Assembly: GCF_014805685.1 (NCBI RefSeq)
Contig: NC_060909.1
Coordinates: 9,436,292 to 9,500,291, forward strand
Length of the DNA: 64,000 bases
Source of the DNA: Silurus meridionalis
Taxonomy: Eukaryota > Chordata > Actinopteri > Siluriformes > Siluridae
Direction of reading: 5' to 3'
The notes below the pieces were generated by a model that worked only from the letters and a program-made list of their open reading frames with translations, had not been told where the DNA came from and did not search any database. Shown here one piece after another: positions 51,546 through 62,506 of this stretch. A program made the translations under genes and the position numbers. The first letter of the stretch is position 1. The number at the start of each line of letters is the position of its first letter.

Positions 51546-53747
51546 ATATAATGGCTTTATTTTGTCTTTATTGTTAAAAATAACAAGCTTAGGCATATCT
51601 AACACATTCAAACACGCAATTATTCTGATAATGCATTCATGCTGTTCACTCACATGAATAACACTAAGTGACAAATGAATCTATTTGCATTGACTCCATC
51701 CTGTGCTCTAGATTTTTTAAATAGAAACTTTTTTTTTTTTTTTTTTGCAAGACTTATCATGTGTTTTATACACACACTAGTGTGTATGTGTGTTGCAGTG
51801 TTCTCACTTACTTACTCTAGGTTGGCTTTAGTACAAAAAACAAATAAATAAATAAAATATTCACATTTTCTATGTACATGGAAATGACCCAAGGGAAGTG
51901 AAAGTCACCTTTGGGAACAACATAGGACCAATTAACTGAGTGCACTGATCGAGTGTGAGCCTGTAGCTCTCCACATGAACCCATAATTGTACTCTCACTG
52001 TGTGAATCCATAAAAGTACTTGAATTCTCCCATCAGCCTTCCCATTAACATCTCTTTAGGTCAATCAGCTTCATGTACAAAAAAAAATTACCTGTGAAAT
52101 ATGTCTGAACCCAAGGCATGCTAATCTCTATTATAGGTGAGCTATCTAGTAGCACTTACAAACTCAGATTTAACACTGGAAAACCTTGCATCTCTCTTGA
52201 GTCTACTGTATCAGCACTCATCCATATGCTCATTCCAGCTGCTGGAGGGAAAGACAATTCCCAGCATGCCTTTACATCAGAATGTGTTAACCAGGGTGTG
52301 GAAGTGAGGAAAAAGGGGCAGGTTTTAGTATTACACCACTATAGTGCTCACAAAGGACATTTTGTACAGATGTTACACATTTCTCATTTGACTTATCGCA
52401 AACTCCACCCAGCAGTGGTACAAAATAATAGAACTGATGATATACTATTTATATAGCACAATTTCCAAGTAGTCATTTAATTAGATTTTATTTACTGCAT
52501 CCTATTATGAAATATAGCCATTTATATTTCAAGGTTATAAAATGCAGTGAAGAGGCAACTTTGAACACTACAGATGAACCGTGCCCTGTATATCAATCAA
52601 GCTCTCCGGGAATTTAATATGGTATCGTATAAACATTCTGGAAATTATTTTAGGGAATCTTTCTGGATTTCTTGTATAATTTTGTGTAATTTGTTATAAA
52701 ATAAATTATTTAAAACTTTAAAAAAGTGCATTTATATGATCTTCTAATTTGGGCAGGGAACCGCTATCAGAACTGCTTTTATGTAAATATTTATCAACAC
52801 TTTCAGCTCTTTAATTTGTAACTGTGTGCAACATCTTGATACTTTACACAATAGATGTTTTTATGCTAATTAATTAAGGAATGTATATTTATGCTGCACC
52901 TCTGCTCCAAAACGGGGCTTTGATTGGTTTGTAGCTGTCCTAAAGCCATTCTCTGGACTGATCTTGCATAACAGACTTTAATCACTAGCAGTTAACACAT
53001 TTTAGTTTACAGTATCTTAAAACTGTTTAATAATGTACCTCTGTACCATTATATGTACTGTATCTGAAATGGGTGTCTAAACCAGGATTATTTTTCCACA
53101 ATGCCCTTGGAAACACTGGATAGAAAGCCAAATGTAGAAATTACATCTATGTAAACATGGCATGTAAACTTTTATCATCCTTAATCTATATCAAACCAGT
53201 CTATAAATGGTGCAATGTGAACTAGATTAAAAAAAGTTTATTACAGACATATAGTTATGAATTATTTGTATTTTCTAATACATTAATTTTGTTTTGTCTG
53301 TTCATACATGGGCTCGTTTCTAAGATCTGTATGAAATGTCCTTTGGGATTATTTGTGGGGAACACTAAAACCTACTCTATCCTCCACACTTCCACACCCT
53401 TTTTATCACTTTCCTGTCAAATGCTATAACGAGTATACAGAGAAGAGAGTATAGACTCAGAAGAGAGGCAACATTTGTCAGGGTTAAATCTAAATTTGGT
53501 AATGGTACCAGGCAGCTCACCTATAAAATAGAAATTGAAATTCTACCTGGATTGTTTTTAAAATCACTCTATTCAAACAAAAAAATCCACTAAAAATATT
53601 ATAACACACCATCAGCAGTTAAAACCATTACATTACTCTAGTAATGTAAAACTAGTGTGTTTTTGTAAATTATTGACATAATCATCAAACCTAAGAAACC
53701 TGGTTGAAACTTATTGGAACCTTGATGCATTGGTGTTTTCTAGATAC
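51544..53747. other. Intergenic DNA; possible conserved block at 52740-53000
   Basis: No gene. The 52740-53000 block has TGCTAATTAATTAAGG and CTTTGATTGGTTTGTAG (homeodomain- and CCAAT-like sites) and lacks simple repeats. Confidence 0.45.
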
Positions 53748-53920
53748 AGCATTTACATTTTAGTCATTTGGCAGAAACCTTTATCCAGAGTGACTTAAAT
53801 TTATCTCATTCATACTACTGAGAAGCTATTTATTTAAGAGCCTTACTTAGGAGTGGCAATTTGGTGTGGATGCCTTAACCACTAAGGTACTACCTCCATG
53901 TGGTCTACAAGTTTTCAAAG
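53748..53920. repeat. SINE-like fish interspersed repeat, fragment
   Basis: Contains CATTTGGCAGAAACCTTTAT then CCAGAGTGACTTA and CCTTAACCACTAAGGTACTA, the hallmark of a short repeat abundant in many fishes ('CATTTGGCAGACGC...TTATCCAGAGCGACTTA'). Mutated and partly deleted. Confidence 0.7.
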
Positions 53921-54166
53921 GTGTTCTATTGGTCCTTAATGATATCCACTTGGCACAACATGGCATCAGTAGAATGCAACATATAACTAGTAGAAACCCA
54001 CAGGGAGCATTGCAGTTTTAATTCAAACTAATACAATTTCCATTATACTATTAAAACAATACAAATTCTATAAAGGTTTCAACTTTTTTTTTGCAGGACA
54101 AAGGCACACATTATTTGTTTGTACTTGCAAATAGTTTTTGTAGAACTTTGTTAGAACATGATGTAC

Positions 54167-54209
54167 TAACAAACAAACAAACAAACAAACAAACAAACAA
54201 ACAAACAAA
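54167..54209. repeat. (AAAC)n microsatellite
   Basis: About ten AAAC units. Confidence 0.95.
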
Positions 54210-54929
54210 AAAGTAGCCTACTGTAAGTTCAACCACTGCAACACTAAACCGACAGATACCAAGGAAGACAGAAAAGCACTCCACAGCGCTATGGATTAAC
54301 ATGGTTTTTAAACCACAAATAAGCAGATAAATGTGAAGCTTTTCAGTTGATTTTGTTTTACTTCCTACATGATCACAATTTCCATGTATCATCTATTTTA
54401 TCTGAATCAGATGCCCTGCAAACCTTTCTGAACAATCAGTTATACCGTATGAAGATATATACTTATTTAAACAGCACATTCAAACTACTTTTTCCATACT
54501 AATGTAAGGAATATTACATAGTGCACAATGCTACCTATGCACTATGTACTGCTCATGAATTAATTCCAATCATAAAAAAATAGTTTCAACATCTCTAACA
54601 AATAGAACAACATGGACAAATATGGGCATTAAAAAGGAAATGTTTTTAAGAAGTTGAATAACTGATTAATTTAGCTCAGGATTGGTATTAATTGGTTAAT
54701 CTGTTCGATGCTGTTATGTGTGTCTTTGCTTTTGGTCTATTCTTTTGGTCTATTTGTATTCTTTTTGTCCTTGCCATTATTTCTCTGGTCATGTATCATA
54801 TATTTGATACAATCATACAATGAAAATGATACTGCAATCTAATTTGTCATTTTCCATCTTGTTTGTACTGCATGCAGAACATGCAATGCAGCTTATGGCA
54901 AATAATAATAATAAAAAAAGAAAATAAGC

Positions 54930-55290
54930 CAAATGTCTGTTCCCCCTCCACTACCATGTGCTCACACTTTATATGCAATTTTACAATCATTGCTTTCTGT
55001 TATTTATTTATCTCGCCTAAATTGAAATTTCCATCTGGATCCTGCTATAAAGCTGTCTTTTTTGCCACGAGATCATTACTCATGATTTTACTTTCTCCGT
55101 CCCTCTTGGGGTTTGTCAGGAGTGTTTTATCCAGAAGAGAGAAACGAACACTGAGTCGTCGCCCTGCTTTCAGTGCATTAGGGTTATTTCGCCCCGCTGT
55201 TGCTATGCAACAATGTGAAATGTTGGCACAACATGATTTAGATCGGGTTCAACAATAAAGTCATTTGCAGTAAATGTACTGATGTGGCCA
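54930..55290. promoter_or_regulatory. Possible conserved non-coding element with X-box-like palindrome
   Basis: Repeat-poor 360-bp block, with GC and CpG content above the surroundings. It holds the inverted repeat GTTGCTATGCAAC at 55199-55211. A 131-codon open frame crosses it (54863-55258) but has no recognisable domain and starts in flanking AT-rich DNA, so a regulatory role is more likely than coding. Confidence 0.4.
55199..55211. promoter_or_regulatory. RFX X-box-like palindrome
   Basis: GTTGC-TAT-GCAAC: exact inverted half-sites of GTTGC, related to the X-box GTNRCC-RGYAAC. Confidence 0.4.
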
Positions 55291-55614
55291 CTGTGCTTTT
55301 AATGCTGGCAGCTGAATTAACATTTACATTACTGTATATTATATTATTACTGTATAACCTTTTAAAATAATACACAGTATAATCATGCATTTATGTTTGT
55401 ACTTGTTATACAACCATACATATACAACCATTATACAATCTGACACATCACACAAAATAATTATTAATTCTATTGTATGTGTTTGATGAAAGATGATTTT
55501 ATGATGATTTTAAGGTAAGAGTAAGTTTGCTAGACAACATTATACATTTTATATAAGCAAATCAATATTATAAATAACCAGCATTCTAAGTCTGGTATCT
55601 ACTGTACTATATGA
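55291..55614. other. Intergenic AT-rich DNA, nothing recognised
   Basis: No gene or element seen. Confidence 0.6.
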
Positions 55615-56975
55615 CAGTGGCGGGCCATGCATTTGGTACCTTGGCCTTCAGTGGGGACTTAATCCACCTCTTAATACCACCACTATCACATCACAATTAT
55701 AGAAACCATCAATAGTATACAAAAACGCAATATAACAACGCGTGGCATTACAGAGAGAGAGGCATTTCACATATGGAGGGTGAATACCATTTTACTTAAG
55801 CATGAAACCCAGTTAAGGCAACTCCAAACCTCACTACACACTACAACCGCAAGTGTGCCACCTACATAATCTGGAGCAGTTAAGAAACAGTATTTGTCTA
55901 ATAACATGACAAAAACATAAAGAATTTAAATAAAACACAACCTACTCAACAGAGATGCATAGTTATAATTTGCAACGCTCCACAGAGGCTGTAAGCCAGT
56001 GGTACAGCTCGAAGGCACTCATCTGGAAATGGCAACCAAACCATTTCCCAGGCTGAGACAAGCTAGCTAGCTTCGGGGTTGGCCGACCTCTCCTCATGAT
56101 GTCTAGCTTTTCATTATAATGGATTTTTTAAAATGTCCAAAACCAAATCAATTTCTCTTCTTCCGTTCGGCCATTGTGGGCATAGAAAGGTCTAACTTAG
56201 AAGTATTAATGTGTGCATGTGTTTGCTAGTCAAATTTGGCTGTAACAGTTTCCCTCTGACCAACTATTCAGAGGACAGAAAACTGCTGACGCTATTCTGG
56301 GCCAGCGATCTGACCCTGTGAGGTGAATTTGAAATCTAACTAGTTAAAGAAACAGACCTTTTGCTAATATAGTCTAAGGCAGGGGTCCCCAACCCCAAAT
56401 ATTTTTTATGTATTCTTTCTGTGCAGACTGGCACCAGTTTGTGGGTCAATTGGTACCAGACCACACAAAAAGAATACATAACTTACATAATTTCCGTTTT
56501 ATTTATTATCTGATTCTGACTGATGTTTTATTTTGGAAAATTACCGGATTCTCTCCACCACATCTGTCTATGACTCACTGTTGATGCATGTCAAGATGCT
56601 TGCCTCGGTCACATGTCTTAACTGCATCCGCTACCTTCTTAAAGGGGCTGCTCCGGCGGCCAACACGTAATACATTACTAGGGTAAATTGGCCAGCACCA
56701 CTGATTTTAAAGCGGCCCTGGGAAGATTATATCGACATGGCAGCATGTAGAGGCTGCAATCTGATTGGACAAAAAAATCTAACATCCACATACACGTACT
56801 GGAAGCAGTGCAGCCAAAAGAAACACTATGAAATGAAGAGAATAAACTGTTGGGAATAAATAATACAATTTCATGGAACAAATATTAGATTTTAGGTTGT
56901 AAATTTAGGTCAGTGATTCTGATAGTGTTTAGGCCAGCATAAGAAGGCCATGCTGGCCCTGACAGCTCACCACTG
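55615..56975 (-). mobile_element. Non-autonomous hAT-like element, copy 6 (inverted, most complete)
   Basis: 1361 bp, ends CAGTGGCGGGC and GCTCACCACTG. The 8-bp flanks CTATATGA (55607-55614) and CTATATAG (56976-56983) match at the first six positions. Opposite orientation to copies 1-5. Interior matches copy 2 over most of its length, with a nested insertion at about 56380-56680. No transposase. Confidence 0.78.
56380..56680. mobile_element. Nested second hAT-type fragment
   Basis: Absent from the sister copies at this position. Begins CAGGGGTCCCCAACCCC, which resembles termini of Charlie/SPIN-like hAT elements. The right end and target duplication were not clear. Confidence 0.55.
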
Positions 56976-57244
56976 CTATATAGACACCATTTTTCCTAGT
57001 AGAGGTACTCACTGGACTACTTATCACTAATAAATGTGTTTTTATAAAGACATTACTACAAGCAGCGGATACTTTAGTCATTCATGTGACTTGCTTTATG
57101 TTATAAAGTTTGACTTGTATGTCGGAGTCACAAAATTGTAATAATATGACATACAGTAGCTTATCTAATAAATAGGTTAGAGAAATTATACAGATGGGAA
57201 ATTTAACTCCTGAACTCTGCCCTTGGTGGTAAGTATAAAGTGGT

Positions 57245-57440
57245 CATAAGTTCAAGCTTATTTCTATAGCGCTTTTCACAATGGACATTGTCTCAAAGCA
57301 GATTTAAAGAACTTAAGAATTAAAGTGAATTATGTGAATCACTGATGAGCAGCCTGGGGCGACTCTGGTAAGGAAAAACTCCCTTAGATGAATGAGGAAA
57401 AAACCTTGAGAGGAACCAGCCTCAAAAGTGGAACCCATCC
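57245..57440 (-). repeat. Degraded inverse copy of the 41130-41980 repeat
   Basis: Reverse-strand matches to 'AAGCGCTATA', 'GCTTTGAGACAATGTCCATT' and 'AGTTTTTCCTTACCAGAGTC', in the same order as the plus-strand copy. Confidence 0.65.
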
Positions 57441-58821
57441 TCATTTGGGTGATATCAAGGGTGTGATTATAAATCTTAAGACAATAAAAAAATACTGGAG
57501 ACTGAGGCTTTTCTGAACTGACCTGACATGAAATACTTCTGTAATGTAGTCTTATTATGCAGGCTTAATGTACAATACCTTTATAATCTATTTGTTATTC
57601 ATTTAATGTTCAACTACTAAGATTCGAAATGTAAATGCATTTTTTCTACGCAGACATTTCAGAACTGATGACTGATATTAGTGAACATAGATCTAGTCAG
57701 TGATTATTACAAAAATGTATTATGTAGATTCTTTTTCTTTTTGACAAAAAAAATTATGTTTCTGTTTTGCAATGGGCAAGACTAATGCTACTTAGTAATT
57801 TACATATTCTATTTGGACAGAGTACTCAAATTAACATAATCATTTTTTACCTGTACAATGGACAGAACATTTTTTTATTTGATTGCAGTTTTTTTTTACA
57901 CACGTGTGTGTGTGTGTACCATCTCGATTTATAGTAACTACTGACCTTCTGCCGTTATTGATAAAAAGAGAGCTCACACTTTTTTACTTGGGGAACCATA
58001 GTGTCTTCATATTTGGATATGTATAACATGTTTCAGACTTTTGAAAAGTTTTAAAGTCATTCTTCAACATCAACACTGTATTACTTAGTTTTGGGTCTTT
58101 AATTATGATTATTTTCATAAAATTAATTGATAGTGTTTTTGAAAGTTACACTCTGTGAAAGTTTCAGACAATGTGTCTTGTAAGGCAAATGCATTGCAGA
58201 CAGTTTTATTTTAAATGCAAATGTAAAACCTTACCATGCTCATGAATGTGAACAAATGAAATATGTGAAAAGTAAATGTAAGACAAAGAGTATTGTGAAT
58301 GTCGAGTCTAACACAAGTGCTAATTAAAAGTTCATGTAAATCAAGTGTAGTGATCAAGTGAACACATGATGGTATAGTAGCAGATGGGAAACATCTTGAC
58401 ACTTTGGAGTATGTTTTCTTCAAAATGATGGGTTCAAACAAGTCAGCAATGATGGGCAGTGATTTATTCTCATTTCCTGGTCAAAATGTTATAAATACAA
58501 TTTTATTTTATTTATAAAATCATAAAATTCAAAAAATCAGGCTCAACCAAAAAATTAAAATATATTGTGTGACATGAAAATGGGGAACAGCATTTATAAA
58601 AAAATATATATATATTTTAACAGTATATATTTAAAACTTTAAAAATGTTCCTTATGTTCCATTCAATTATATCTGTTCATGTCTGGAAATGTGATGTAAA
58701 TGACTCCAAAGAGATTTAGATGCTGCATTATTGTGGCTTGCGCTATTTATTATTATTTCTTTTAGTCTTCATTCCCAAACAAATAGAGAAGATTAGCTCT
58801 TCTTTTGCATCCCTCCTATAG
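57441..58821. other. Intergenic AT-rich DNA, nothing recognised
   Basis: No gene seen up to the exon-like segments. A degraded first exon of the adjacent unit may lie near 58765-58795. Confidence 0.5.
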
Positions 58822-58882
58822 ATAAAATGCAGCAGAAGGTGGAAGAGAAAGCCAGAAAGTCTGTAGAGAACAAAAAAAGAAG
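58822..58882 (+). CDS. Exon-like segment, unit 1a, unidentified gene or relic
   Basis: A 61-nt segment between acceptor CCCTCCTATAG and donor GTAGAA. In the frame needing one carried base it reads KMQQKVEEKARKSVENKKR with two bases left over. That phase fits exactly with the next segment at 58961. It is similar to 61472-61533 (KEEATKS.../KAR KS... pattern). Charged, probably helical. No family recognised. It may be an exon or a decayed copy of one. Confidence 0.35.
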
Positions 58883-58960
58883 GTAGAACAGTGTCAGAGT
58901 AAGTCTTTTTTTTTTCACTTGCTTTGTTTTGAGGTGCTTAGGGTGTTTAATATCCCACAG

Positions 58961-59039
58961 TAATCCTTCTCCTTCAGTACCTAAACAAAGTGACCTTGTT
59001 GAGGCTGTTGCAACCCCACAAAGCACACATCAAATCCAG
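58961..59039 (+). CDS. Exon-like segment, unit 1b, unidentified gene or relic
   Basis: 79 nt between acceptor AATATCCCACAG and donor GTAAAA. With the two bases carried from the preceding segment it reads SNPSPSVPKQSDLVEAVATP then QSTHQIQ, without a stop, and ends in phase 0. A Ser/Pro/Thr/Gln-rich sequence of no known domain. Confidence 0.35.
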
Positions 59040-59193
59040 GTAAAAACCAAGGGGCGGAGCTTACAATCATACCTGTGGCAGTGGTTAAAAGTGATATGGT
59101 AGAACAAATCACAAGGTTTTTTTATTCAGTAATTATTTTTGTTAACACAGTGAACATGTGTCTTAGGTCTTTTGGGTGTTTAACATCCCACAA

Positions 59194-59210
59194 TATGAAA
59201 ACAAGGAGAC
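59194..59210 (+). repeat. Target site duplication of the RTE element (left)
   Basis: TATGAAAACAAGGAGAC, identical to 61294-61310. Confidence 0.92.
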
Positions 59211-61293
59211 TTCTTCTTCTTCTTCTTCTTTCGGCTGCTCCCATTAGGCGTCGCCACAGCGGATCATCCGTCTCCATACCACCCTGTCCTCTAAATCTGC
59301 CTCTTTCACACCAACTACCTGCATGTCTTCCCTCACCACATCCATGACCCTCCTCCTTGGCCTTCCTCTTTTCCTCTTACCTGGTGGCTCCATCCTCAAC
59401 ATTCTTCTACCAGTATAATTCATGTCCCTCCTCTGCACATGTCCAAACCATCTCAATCTCACCTCCCTCACCTTGTCATCAAAACATCCTACATGCGCTG
59501 TCCCTCTAATAAACTCATTTCTAATCTTGTCCATCCTCGTCACTCCCAACGAAAACCTTAACATCTTCAGCTCTGCTACCTCCAGCTCCACTTCCTGTCT
59601 TCTACTCAATGCCACTGTCTCCAATCCATACAACATCGCAGGTCTCACCACAGTCTTATAAACTTTCCCTTTCATTCTTGCAGATACCCTACTATCACAA
59701 ATCACTCCTGTCACTCTTCTCCACCCACTCCACCCTGCCTGCACTCTTTTCTTTACTTCTCTAACACACTCTCCATTACTTTGCACTGTTGACCCCAGGT
59801 ACCTGAACTCCTCCACCTTCTCTACCTCTTCTCCCTGCAACCACACCACTCCACTACCCTCCCTCTCATTCACACACATGTACTCTGTCTTACTCCTACT
59901 GACTTTCATTCCCCTTCTCTCCAGGGCATATCTCCACCTCTCCAGGCTTTTCTTAACCGGCTCACTACTCTCACCACAAATCACAATATCATCCGAAAAC
60001 ATCAAAGTCCAGGGAGACTCCTGTCTGACCTCGTCCGTCAACCTGTCCATCACCACTGCAAACAGGAAAGGGTTTAGGGCCGATCCTTGATGTAGTCCAA
60101 CCCTCACCCTGAACCAGTCTGTCATTCCTACTGCACACTTCACTGCTGTCACACTGTCCTCATACATGTCCTGCACCACCCTCACATACTTCTCTGACAC
60201 ACCTGACTTCCTCATACAGTACCACAGCTCCTCTCTCGCCACCCTGTCTTATGCTTTCTTTAAATCCACAAATACACAATGCAATTCCTTCTGTCCTTCT
60301 CTATACTTCTCCATTAACATCCTCAAAGCAAATAAGGCATCTGTGGTGCTCTTCCTCGGCATGAAACCATACTGTTGCTCACAGATGGTCACCTCTTCTC
60401 TCAGCCTGGCTTCCACTATTCTTTCCCATAACTTCATGGTGTGACTGATCAACTTAATTCCCATGTAGTTACTGCAGGTCTGCACATCTCCTTTATGCTT
60501 AAAGATCGATACCAGCACACTCCTTCTCCATTCCTCAGGCATCCTCCCACCTTCCAGAATCTTGTTAAACAATCTGGTTAAAAAACTCCACTGCCATCTC
60601 TCCTAAACATCTCCATGCTTCTACAGGTATGTCATCTGGTCCAACTGACTTTCCACTCTTCATCCTCTTAATCGCTGCTCTCACTTCCTCCTTACTAATC
60701 CTATCTACATCTTGCTTTACCAACTCCACATCATCCAAACTTCTCTCTCTCTGATTTTCCTCGTTCATCAGCTACTCAAAATACTCCCTCCACCTTCTCA
60801 ACACACTCTCCTCACTAGTCAACACATTTCCCTCTCCATCCTTTATTGCTCTAACTTGCAGCACATCCTTCCCAGCTCGGTCCCTCTGCCTGGCCAATCG
60901 GTATAAATCCTTTTCTCCTTCCTTAGTGTCCAACCTCTCATACAGCTCCTCATATGCCTTTTCCTTGGCTTTCACCACATCCCTCTTTACCTGCTGCCGC
61001 ATCTCCTTGTACTCCTGTTTACTTTTCTCATCACTCTGTCTATCCCACTTCTGTTTTGCCAACCTCTTTCTCCTTATGCTCTCCTGCACTTCCTCATTCC
61101 ACCACCACGTCTCCTTGTCTTCCTTTCTTTTTCCAGATGCCACACTAAGTACTTTTCTAGCTGCCTCCCTCATCACTCCTGCAGTAGTTTCCCAATCACC
61201 CAACACCTCTTCACCACCACCAAGACCCTGTCTGACCTCTTCCCTAAACCTCACACTACACTCTTCCTCCTTCAGTTTCCACCATCTTATTTT
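59211..61293 (-). mobile_element. RTE-clade LINE retrotransposon, 5'-truncated, with 17-bp target duplication
   Basis: A 2083-bp minus-strand insertion. The 3' end is the TTC/GAA-type short tandem tail at 59211-59230, preceded (in element direction) by GGAGCAGCCGAAAGAAG-type sequence. Exact 17-bp duplications flank it. The element lacks the 5' endonuclease domain. RTE is inferred from the reverse-transcriptase motifs and the short-repeat tail; it resembles the fish Expander-type group. Confidence 0.9.
59244..61254 (-). pseudogene. RTE reverse transcriptase pseudogene
   Basis: Copies element RNA at the nicked target. From N- to C-terminus: a charged linker (ETWWWNEEVQESIRRKRLAK, 61254-60772), VRAAIKRMKSGKSVGPDDIP (60765-60600), CEQQYGFMPRKSTTDALFAL and VFVDLKKA (to 60252), then a stop replacing the Tyr codon of the A-Y-D-R motif (60249-60251). 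Next come GLHQGSALNPFLFAVVMDRL and the catalytic LMFSDDIVICGES, where the usual Ala of FADD is Ser. The C-terminus has LRFSLGVTRMDKIRNEFIRG and FGHVQRRDMNYTGRRMLRME. A frameshift near 60570 and a stop near 60772 add to the damage. Otherwise the long open 332-codon frame suggests a young copy. Confidence 0.88.
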
Positions 61294-61310
61294 TATGAAA
61301 ACAAGGAGAC
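61294..61310 (+). repeat. Target site duplication of the RTE element (right)
   Basis: Identical to 59194-59210. Confidence 0.92.
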
Positions 61311-61408
61311 TACAAAGATGAAAAGAAACAAATCTCTTTTCATCTGTTGATGTATATGCTATTATTTTATCTCGGTTTAATGAAAGATCTTTGTGCCTTT
61401 TCTCCTAG

Positions 61409-61446
61409 ACTTGCAAGTCAGGACAAAAGTGGGGCAAATGTAAAGG
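61409..61446 (+). CDS. Exon-like segment, unit 2a, unidentified gene or relic
   Basis: 38 nt between acceptor CCTTTTCTCCTAG and donor GTAGCT. Reads LASQDKSGANVK with one base over, which fits the phase required by the next segment. Unit 1 has a related but damaged sequence near 58765-58795, with the donor GT changed. Confidence 0.3.
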
Positions 61447-61471
61447 GTAGCTCCTATTTGGATTCCTACAG

Positions 61472-61533
61472 TGAGGGACATGCTGCAAAAGAAAGAGGAA
61501 GCCACAAAGTCTGCAGCGAATAAAGAAAATAAG
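61472..61533 (+). CDS. Exon-like segment, unit 2b, unidentified gene or relic
   Basis: 62 nt between acceptor GGATTCCTACAG and donor GTTCAA (weak). Reads RDMLQKKEEATKSAANKENK, in phase with the preceding segment. Similar in DNA and protein to 58822-58882, so the two are tandem duplicates. It ends in phase 0, one base different from its partner. Confidence 0.35.
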
Positions 61534-61731
61534 GTTCAACAGAAACACACAGTTGTATCCTATTTATTTTACTGAAACACATTGAACGAAACTTGTTTTG
61601 AGGTGCTTAAGGTGTTCATTGTCCCGAAGACAAAATGCACTGTACTACTGTACTACATTATTTATAAATGTTTTAGTGCTTTTGCTTGAATATTTCTTTA
61701 TTATAATTTATGAACATTTAAAACCATTTAG

Positions 61732-61945
61732 AAAAAAGCATCTCACCAATGGAGAAAAACCAACAGAGGACCGGGCAGGAGAAAACACTGGTGAAAGCCA
61801 AGAAGTCATTTCTGAATCACCTGTGACTCCAACAGAGACCAACGAGTCTAAGGTTATGGAAGCCACTCAACCTCCAAAAGCCACCTCTCCACAAGCGGCA
61901 TCGCATACCATTGCTCCTGTGTATAAAAAGGTTTCTGAATCCTAA
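61732..61945 (+). CDS. Exon-like segment with stop, C-terminal part of an unidentified protein
   Basis: Acceptor-like CCATTTAG ends at 61731. The open frame reads KHLTNGEKPTEDRAGENTGE, then SQEVISESPVTPTETNESKV, and ends IAPVYKKVSES with TAA at 61943-61945. About 71 residues, rich in E, T, S and P, with no hydrophobic segment. The frame requires two carried bases, which does not match the phase 0 end at 61533, so another exon would lie between or one boundary is wrong. The upstream extension of the open frame to 61598 is AT-rich and probably intronic. Confidence 0.4.
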
Positions 61946-62029
61946 AAGAGAACTTTAAGCTGATGGGACTGCCTCAGAAACAGCTTAATTGTATTTTATT
62001 GAATATGAAATTTACTTACATAAATAATA

Positions 62030-62506
62030 ATAATTCTTCTTCTTCTTTCGGCTGCTCCAATTAGGGGGCACCACAGCGGATCATCCGTCTCCATACCACC
62101 CTGTCTCTACATCTGCTTCTTTAAATCGAACTACCTGCATGTCTTCCCTCACCACATCCATAAACCTTCCTCTTTTCCTTCTTCCTGGTGGCTCCATTCT
62201 CAGCATTCTCCTACCAATAAACCCCATGTACCTCCTCTGCACATGTCCAAACCATCTTAATCTCGCCCTCACTCACCTTGTCTCCAAAACGTCCTACATG
62301 CGCTGTCCCTCTAATAAACTCATTTCTAATCCTGTCCATCCTCGTCTCTCCCAATGAAAACCTCAACATCTTCAGCTCTGCTACCTCCAGCTCCATCTGC
62401 TGTCTTTTACTCAATGCCACTGTCTCTAACGCATACAACATAATAGGTCTCACCATCGTCCTATAAATGTTCCTTTTCACTCTTGCAGATACCCTTCTAT
62501 CACAAC
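62030..62506 (-). mobile_element. Second RTE copy, short 5'-truncated
   Basis: Only the last ~475 bp of the same LINE as at 59211: TTC-rich 3' tail at 62030-62055, then the C-terminal coding part (FGHVQRRYMGFIGRRMLRME, MLRFSLGETRMDRIRNEFIR) in broken frames. Similarity to the first copy stops at 62506. Confidence 0.88.

Noticed and set aside
53748..53920. Possible tRNA gene or tRNA-derived SINE head
   Set aside because: No A and B box pair or cloverleaf could be recognised; kept only as an interspersed repeat.
54863..55258. 131-codon frame, possible small gene
   Set aside because: Starts in AT-rich DNA, has no known domain, and overlaps a block better explained as non-coding conserved sequence. 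Not excluded.
59422..61321. Plus-strand Ser/Cys/Leu-rich frames across the RTE element
   Set aside because: Antisense shadows of the minus-strand reverse transcriptase.
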